Source: Bradyrhizobium sp. BR13661 (GTDB lineage Bacteria; Pseudomonadota; Alphaproteobacteria; Rhizobiales; Xanthobacteraceae). From it: a stretch of 64,000 bases of DNA. Under the pieces are notes generated by a model. The model saw only the letters and a list, made by a program, of their open reading frames with translations, did not search any database and was not told where the DNA came from. Positions 55,125 to 64,000 of the stretch are shown piece by piece (position 1 is the first letter of the stretch; the number at the start of each line of letters is the position of its first letter). The stretch spans positions 463,501 to 527,500 of the forward strand of contig NZ_JARXWB010000002.1 of the NCBI RefSeq assembly GCF_029892425.1, given 5' to 3'. A program made the translations under genes and the position numbers.

Positions 55125-55364
55125 GGGCCTACTTAGGGGATTCCGGCCGCTCCCGCCAAGCCGGCGATCAGCGCACGAAATTGTGAACCCGCCTCTTTCG
55201 ATCCGAGGGCATGCTTCCCACATCTGGATCAGGCCGGCGCCAGCGTCGGTTGATAACGACCGCTTTTGGTTGAGGAACGTCAACGCATCACGCGGAAACC
55301 CAATGAAGATGCCGTTTGGGGTGCCTTAAAGGGCCCCGGTGGCAGGCCGAGGGACAGACAAGAC

Positions 55365-58004
<2,640 letters not shown>

Positions 58005-58028
58005 TCATCGCTCACGTCGAAACGAAAA

Positions 58029-58065
58029 AGCCCCGGAGAGATGTCCTCTCCGGGGCTAATTTTTT
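58029..58065. terminator. bidirectional intrinsic terminator after clpB
   Basis: AGCCCCGGAGAG (58029-58040) and CTCTCCGGGGCT (58046-58057) form a perfect 12-bp stem with a 5-base loop; AAAAA precedes and a T-rich AATTTTTT follows, so it works for clpB and for the convergent M23 gene alike. Confidence 0.92.
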
Positions 58066-58083
58066 GCCTTCGGGGCTCGAAGA

Positions 58084-60162
58084 CTAGCGATTGCTTACCT
58101 GCAACGGCCCGCCCGTCGCGTCCGACATCCTTGCAATCGCACCGTTGCGGCCGCTCATCATGCCGTCGAGACGGTCGCGCTCCTTCTCGAAGCCGGCGAG
58201 CATCGGGCCTTCCAGCGAACGGCCGCGCGGCAGTTTCACGCGCATCGGGTCGACGAAGCGGCCGTTGACCAGGATTTCGTAGTGGACGTGCGGGCCGGTC
58301 GACTGGCCGGTCGAGCCGACAAAGCCGATGACCTGGCCCTGCCGCACCTTCTTGCCGGGCTCCATGCCCTTGGCGAAGGCCGACATATGGCCGTAGGCGG
58401 TCTCGTAGCCGTTGTTGTGCTTGATGCGGACGTATTTGCCGTAGCCGCCTTCGAGCTGGGCCTTCTCGATCACGCCGTTGCCGGCGGCGAAGATCGGCGT
58501 GCCGTAGGTTGTGGCCCAGTCGACGCCGGTGTGCATCTTCACATAGCCGAGGATCGGATGGCGGCGGCCGCCGAAGCCGGAGCGCATGATGGCGCTGTTG
58601 ACGGGCTTGCGGACCAGGAACTTCTTCGCGCTCTTGCCGGTCTCGTCATAGTAGTCGACGACGCCGTCGTCGGGGCTCTGATAGCGATAATATTTCTTGG
58701 TTTCGCCGCCGACCGTGAGCGAGGCGAACAGCACTTCGCTCTTGTCGGTCGCCGTCGTGCCTTCCTCTTCACCGGCGTAGAACACGTCGAACGAGTCGCC
58801 CGGCGCGACCTTGCGCTGGAAATCGACGTCGTACGAGTAGATCTTGATCATGTCGTCGATGACCGGCATCGGCACTTTGTTGCGCATCGCGGTCTCGTAG
58901 ATGCTCTGGTAGAGCCGCACGCCGCTGCCGTCATCATCGTCATCGTCTTCGCTGCTGGTGTTGGCCGTGGCGTCGGCGACGGTGTTCATGCTGGAGACGT
59001 CGACCGCGACGTATTTGCCGAGATCGGACAGCGCCGCGATCGCCTCGACCACGGTGTCGTTAGCGACGACCACGCGGTAGGGCTGCAGCCTTGCGCCGGG
59101 GCTTGCGGGCGCCATCAGGATGCGAAGCTTTTCGCCTTCCTTCAGGCCGCCGTCGCGGCCGCGCGGACCGAGTGTTGCGGCGATCGATTTGATTTCATCA
59201 GGCGTGGCGCCGAGATCGCGCAGCACGGAGGAGACCGAGTCGCCCTTCTTGACGACGTGGACGCGCTCGCCGTTGGGATTGCCGCCGGTGATCTGCTCCT
59301 TGGTCTTCGGCAGCAGCGTGACGTTTTCCGGCACCACGCGCGTCTCGAAGCCTGCGTACGGATCAGACGGCGACGCCTCGGTGGCGTAGGCCATCTTCAT
59401 CTCGGACCTGTTAGGATCGGACCTGCCGGTCGCGCCGGAGACGTCAGCGGTCGCATTGGCGAGCGAGGCGTAGCGCACCCCGCCATTGCCGCGCCAATTG
59501 GCGGCATCGCGCACCCGCATCAGGATGTCGTCGAGCGCCACCACCGCAGAAATCTTGGCTTTCGGCAGCACCGGCGAGAGATCCTTGGTGACGAAGGACA
59601 CCTCGGCATCGGGCTCGACGGCCTCGGGATTGTTGGGATCGTCGGTCGCGGTCTTCGGATCGGAGCCGACGTCGGTCAGCATACGCTGCGCGTTGAACGG
59701 CGGAATCTTCGCCGACAGATCGCTCGTCGTCATCGACAGATTGCCGGCGATCCGGACGAAGGGGCGCACGCGCATCACATCGCGGTTGCCGACGCGGGCG
59801 ACCGTCGAGACGCGCACGATGTTGCGCGATGCGGTCGAGTCGTTCGGCGGCGGCAGACGATCGCTCTTGTGCAGCGTCGCCGTGCGATCGGCCGCGCCGA
59901 AGGCACCACGCAGCGCGCCCTCGACCCGCTCGGGAACCTTGGCGAAGGTCATTTCGCCGTCGAGAGACGCGAAAACGGCGCCGCCGATCAGGGCTGCGCC
60001 GCAGAGTCCGGTCAGAATTGTTCCGCTGAACCATTGCACCGAGACGCGACGGCGATCGATGACGGCAGCTTCCGAACCATCGACGGACAGCGGCGGCTCG
60101 TGGCCGAGATCGATGATCCCGGTCTCACGCCCGTAAGCGCCGCGTGACGTCCTCTGGTTCAA
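58084..60162 (-). CDS. M23-family peptidoglycan endopeptidase-like protein
   Basis: This 692-residue protein has a cytoplasmic N-terminus, one membrane helix near residues 47-66, a long periplasmic region that includes an opacity/LysM-like segment ('VHVVKKGDSVSSVLRDLG') and a C-terminal LytM/M23 domain with the metal-binding 'HTGVD' and 'HVHYE' motifs intact. M23 enzymes cut peptide cross-links, or, if inactive, activate amidases. The start is TTG 60162, with GGGGGA at proper spacing; a TTG at 60180 is in frame too. A six-aspartate run sits in the middle part. It is convergent with clpB. Confidence 0.9.
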   Translation of the reverse strand: MNQRTSRGAYGRETGIIDLGHEPPLSVDGSEAAVIDRRRVSVQWFSGTILTGLCGAALIGGAVFASLDGEMTFAKVPERVEGALRGAFGAADRTATLHKSDRLPPPNDSTASRNIVRVSTVARVGNRDVMRVRPFVRIAGNLSMTTSDLSAKIPPFNAQRMLTDVGSDPKTATDDPNNPEAVEPDAEVSFVTKDLSPVLPKAKISAVVALDDILMRVRDAANWRGNGGVRYASLANATADVSGATGRSDPNRSEMKMAYATEASPSDPYAGFETRVVPENVTLLPKTKEQITGGNPNGERVHVVKKGDSVSSVLRDLGATPDEIKSIAATLGPRGRDGGLKEGEKLRILMAPASPGARLQPYRVVVANDTVVEAIAALSDLGKYVAVDVSSMNTVADATANTSSEDDDDDDGSGVRLYQSIYETAMRNKVPMPVIDDMIKIYSYDVDFQRKVAPGDSFDVFYAGEEEGTTATDKSEVLFASLTVGGETKKYYRYQSPDDGVVDYYDETGKSAKKFLVRKPVNSAIMRSGFGGRRHPILGYVKMHTGVDWATTYGTPIFAAGNGVIEKAQLEGGYGKYVRIKHNNGYETAYGHMSAFAKGMEPGKKVRQGQVIGFVGSTGQSTGPHVHYEILVNGRFVDPMRVKLPRGRSLEGPMLAGFEKERDRLDGMMSGRNGAIARMSDATGGPLQVSNR

Positions 60163-60749
60163 CCCAAGTCCCCCAATCAACGACCCGAGCCCTTCGCCTC
60201 AAACCTTTCCCGGTCGCCCTCTTGCAGGGGCATCGCAGGAGAAGTCATACCGCACAGGTGCTCGCGCTCAGAAGGCCCCGAGACAGGGCCCGGCCGAAAT
60301 TACGAACAGCAAGGCAGGTGAAGGTCGCTCGGTGTCTTTCGAATGTCCGAAGAAGGCCGCGTCATCGTCAGATCGCCTTCCTCTGAACCCCACGAAAATC
60401 GCTGGCAGCCCCCACTGGCGTCCCCGCGATTCAAGTTTGTGTCATACCAGAACGCCGCGGGATTGTGGCTCTAGTACGGCGCCTCAGATGGAAAAAGATT
60501 CCTGAACGGCTAGGCGCAGGGGGCTTAGGGCCGGGCGGCAGGAGAGGCGCCCCAGCCCGCGTCCGGGGTCCCTCCGTGCCCCATCCAGGTCCCCTCCCGA
60601 GCCCCCTGCCGAGCCTCCTGAGGCCCAAACTTTTTTTCAGATTTTTTACCGTGAGAACTCGTTCCGTGCATTCACGGGCCTCCTAATCGATTGGAATCGC
60701 TCGATTTTTTTCGACAATCCACTGTGCGACGATTTGTTGACGATTGGCG
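60163..60749. other. long intergenic stretch between the M23 gene and the rRNA promoter
   Basis: I see no gene with supported start and codon pattern in this 587-bp stretch. It must hold the promoter of the M23 gene on the minus strand. A very GC-rich patch at about 60500-60620 is followed by T-runs at 60630-60650, and an AT-rich stretch with TTTTTTT at about 60702-60710 lies before the rRNA promoter, where it could act as an UP element. Confidence 0.6.
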
Positions 60750-60778
60750 TTGACAGCCCGGAAGGTGGGGCCTATAAC
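60750..60778 (+). promoter_or_regulatory. rRNA operon promoter
   Basis: TTGACA at 60750-60755 and TATAAC at 60773-60778 with a 17-bp spacer form a near-consensus housekeeping promoter. T-rich DNA upstream fits an UP element. The transcript leader would be about 410 nucleotides before the 16S sequence. Confidence 0.88.
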
Positions 60779-60954
60779 CCCAACCACTGAGCGCGGCGCC
60801 GCCGGGTCACTGACCAAGGCGAGCGAACGCGCCACTGATGCTCCTCACCTTGTTGAGTGACACAACAGCCGACACCATCGGTTGGAGTCATTCGACGTCG
60901 GTAAGGGTGTCGGAACCCTTCCACTCTGGAAGGTTGGGGCCTCCACGGTCCCGG

Positions 60955-60965
60955 GCTGTTTGACA
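60955..60965 (+). promoter_or_regulatory. boxA-like antitermination site in the rRNA leader
   Basis: GCTGTTTGACA resembles the boxA consensus of rRNA leaders (two or three mismatches to TGCTCTTTAACA). It lies ten bases before the left strand of the 16S processing stem. Assignment is by similarity and position. Confidence 0.55.
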
Positions 60966-60974
60966 AGTGAAGAT

Positions 60975-61004
60975 GAAGAAAGAGAAACGTGGACGGCGGA
61001 GTCC
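60975..61004 (+). other. left strand of the pre-16S processing stem
   Basis: These 30 bases are complementary to 62778-62807 with 27 Watson-Crick and three G-U pairs and no bulge. The pair encloses 16S rRNA and is the expected RNase III substrate that releases the 17S precursor. Confidence 0.85.
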
Positions 61005-61195
61005 TTGCGCCTCTCGGAATACTTGAGAGCTTCGGCTTTTGAGTTCTGAGAGAGGACGAAAGACTTCGGCGGTACACGTTTCAAAGGAAACACCATCGTT
61101 GCCAGCGATGTGAATCGCAGGCAGCAAGTCGATTTCGGTCGACAATGGTGGGACCTCGTCAAACGTTGTGATCAGCCGGTTCAAAGTTCAAGTCC

Positions 61196-62689
<1,494 letters not shown>

Positions 62690-62777
62690 GATCCTTCAGC
62701 GAGCTTCGGCTCACTATCGGATCGTTTTAGAAACATCAGTGGCCAACGGTCGTCAGGATCGTTGAGCTGCATTGGCG

Positions 62778-62807
62778 GGATTTCGCCGTCTACGTTTCTC
62801 TTTCTTC
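62778..62807 (+). other. right strand of the pre-16S processing stem
   Basis: This strand pairs fully with 60975-61004 in the leader. It ends 65 bases before tRNA-Ile, so both tRNAs lie outside the 16S stem. The rest of the spacer between 16S and tRNA-Ile (62685-62872) holds no other feature that I recognise. Confidence 0.85.
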
Positions 62808-62872
62808 GCGGACGAACACGCGCTGGGGCTGCAACCTTGCAGATCCCTGGTCCTTGACTGGATATGCGTTAG

Positions 62873-62949
62873 GGGCTTGTAGCTCAGTTGGTTAGAGCGC
62901 GCGCTTGATAAGCGTGAGGTCGGAAGTTCAAGTCTTCCCAGGCCCACCA
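62873..62949 (+). tRNA. tRNA-Ile (GAT anticodon)
   Basis: The 77-base cloverleaf has acceptor strands GGGCTTG/CAGGCCC, anticodon GAT at 62907-62909, T-loop GTTCAAGTC and an encoded CCA end. It is the first tRNA of the usual rRNA spacer. Confidence 0.97.
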
Positions 62950-62982
62950 CACTCATCGAGTGAGCATTCGTCTTCTGGTTAC

Positions 62983-63058
62983 GGGGCCATAGCTCAGCTG
63001 GGAGAGCGCGTGCTTTGCAAGCATGAGGTCGTCGGTTCGATCCCGTCTGGCTCCACCA
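62983..63058 (+). tRNA. tRNA-Ala (TGC anticodon)
   Basis: The 76-base cloverleaf has acceptor strands GGGGCCA/TGGCTCC, anticodon TGC at 63016-63018, T-loop GTTCGATCC and an encoded CCA end. It is 33 bases downstream of tRNA-Ile. Confidence 0.97.
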
Positions 63059-63468
63059 GATGGTTTGATCACCGAGATCGTGCACCGTCGTCCGCGAAAC
63101 ATCACTTCGCATCCTGCTAGTCTGGATAGACAGCAAGATGCGTGTTTTCTGACATCGTAAAGAGGAGATCGATCCGAGTTGGGTCGTGCAGCAGATTGTT
63201 GCGCGAATCCTTCATTATCTCCGGATCATTTTCGGCGCTCACGCGCTTTTCTGGTGTGGCTCACAAGGCTGCATCTGAAGAACGAGTGAGTTGTAAAATG
63301 ATCCTTTTAGCGAAGCTTGACCGCCTCGCTATCGGAACGATCTTACGAAGCAAGCTGGTCTTTCTAATCATTGTCCGGCTGTACGTAGCGTTCATCGAGG
63401 GCGCGTGCCGAAAGGCAATCGTACAGACAACATTCTGCCGAGTGTGTGGACATTGATAATGAGAGCAA
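63059..63468 (+). other. spacer between tRNA-Ala and 23S rRNA
   Basis: This 410-bp spacer contains no gene I can support. It should contain the left strand of the 23S processing stem, whose partner would lie beyond the window end, so it cannot be checked here. Confidence 0.7.
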
Positions 63469-64000
63469 TCAAGTGCCTTAAGGGTGTTCGGTGGATGCCT
63501 TGGCGCTGAGAGGCGATGAAGGACGTGCTACGCTGCGATAAGCCGTGGGGAGCTGCGAAGAAGCTTTGATCCGCGGATTTCCGAATGGGGAAACCCACCT
63601 TCGATAGCCGGAACTCCAAGACCTTGTGTCTTGGTGTTCGACCAGAAATGATCGGGACCATGACCTCAGAGGTTTTGGATTTCCGGTTATCAAGAGAAGG
63701 TATGAGACTTCTGAATACATAGGAGGTTTCAAGCAAACCCAGGGAACTGAAACATCTAAGTACCTGGAGGAAAGGACATCAACAGAGACTCCGTTAGTAG
63801 TGGCGAGCGAACGCGGACCAGGCCAGTGATACATCAAAGACAATCGGAACCAGTCAGGAAAGCTGGGCCTCAGAGGGTGATAGCCCCGTACGAGTAATGC
63901 GATGATGTATCCACGAGTAAGGCGGGACACGTGCAATCCTGTCTGAACATGGGGGGACCACCCTCCAAGCCTAAGTACTCCTCAGCGACCGATAGTGAAC
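63469..64000 (+). rRNA. rrl: 23S ribosomal RNA, 5' part
   Basis: The 5' end begins near TCAAGTGCCTTAAGGGTGTT and the conserved GGAACTGAAACATCTAAGTAC segment follows at about 63743. Only the first 530 bases are in the window. Helix 9 carries an intervening sequence at about 63603-63691 that can fold into a long stem. In R. palustris and Bradyrhizobium such inserts are known to be cut out, leaving a separate 5.8S-like piece. Confidence 0.95.
63603..63691 (+). other. intervening-sequence stem in 23S helix 9
   Basis: GATAGCCGGAA at 63603 pairs with TTCCGGTTATC at 63681, then TCCAA/TTGGA and ACCT/AGGT follow after single mismatches, giving a helix of about 20 pairs with a 45-base loop. This is a likely RNase III target. 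Confidence 0.8.

Noticed and set aside
55125..55364. Heat-shock sigma promoter before clpB
   Set aside because: I looked for a CTTG-like and CCATAT-like pair at proper spacing and found none convincing.
58282..60147. A 621-codon open frame on the plus strand opposite the M23 gene
   Set aside because: Its composition (His, Arg, Asp, Val rich) is that of a shadow frame, and the minus-strand gene has intact LytM motifs.
60500..60650. GC-rich patch with following T-runs considered as a small RNA gene with terminator
   Set aside because: The only hairpin close to the T-run is very short, and no promoter could be matched to it.
60888..61184. Small minus-strand frames in the rRNA leader
   Set aside because: They overlap the 16S processing stem and the promoter transcript; no ribosome-binding site or family similarity is seen.
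62753..63136. Minus-strand open frame across tRNA-Ile and tRNA-Ala
   Set aside because: The apparent protein is the reverse complement of two tRNAs, a common spurious annotation over rRNA spacers.

Overview
The window is a contiguous, gene-dense, GC-rich piece of an alphaproteobacterial chromosome, almost certainly Bradyrhizobium from the B. japonicum group. The evidence is a 16S-tRNA-Ile-tRNA-Ala-23S ribosomal operon of the Rhizobiales type with an intervening-sequence stem near the 23S 5' end, a TlpA protein very close to the B. japonicum protein as I remember it, the tlpA/argH/lysA neighbourhood, a SAM-II riboswitch in front of metX, and several families of palindromic intergenic repeats usual in this genus. 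I see no prophage, insertion sequence, CRISPR array or foreign island; most of the window is core or genus-conserved chromosome.

Layout. 1-6.6 kb: the end of an M20 amidohydrolase gene, then a five-gene peptide-type ABC importer (Tat-exported binding protein, two permeases, two ATPases). 6.6-11.5 kb: dodecin, a GT87-type membrane glycosyltransferase, a GH16/GH1 pair of exported beta-glucan hydrolases, and an HNH nuclease. 11.8-20.7 kb: six genes on the minus strand (NHL propeller, flavin monooxygenase, DUF2855, acyl-CoA synthetase, orphan Liv-type binding protein, nitronate monooxygenase) headed by a divergent LysR regulator; this looks like a catabolic cluster for an unidentified substrate. 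20.7-29 kb: AlkA-like glycosylase, GluQ-RS, a soluble hybrid histidine kinase, a YihY/BrkB membrane protein, cobalamin adenosyltransferase, electron-transfer flavoprotein etfBA and 3-hydroxybutyryl-CoA dehydrogenase. 29-34.5 kb: tlpA, argH, a small lipoprotein, lysA and two small-molecule enzymes. 34.7-46.6 kb: a large TIGR02302 membrane protein, a CpdR-like receiver, an MJ0042 zinc-ribbon protein, ftsEX, YdcF, PlsC, ChaC-like, DUF2125 and a porin, mostly cell-envelope functions. 46.6-51.8 kb: an aromatic/histidine-type amino-acid block (chorismate mutase, HisC, TyrA-type dehydrogenase) divergent from riboswitch-controlled metX-metW. 51.8-60.2 kb: hydrolase, exported CHAP-like protein, TonB-like protein, MOSC protein, ClpB and an M23 peptidase. 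60.7-64 kb: the rRNA operon.

The best regulatory signals read directly from sequence are: the metX promoter, SAM-II aptamer and two mutually exclusive hairpins; two spaced palindromes in the LysR/nitronate monooxygenase divergent region; a tandem palindrome before 3-hydroxybutyryl-CoA dehydrogenase; a 30-bp fully paired stem that encloses 16S rRNA; and a roughly 20-bp helix in 23S rRNA that should be an RNase III target. I did not find convincing evidence of a wholly new defence or mobile system. The most open biology lies in the 11.8-20 kb catabolic cluster and in the C-terminal domain of the chorismate mutase protein.
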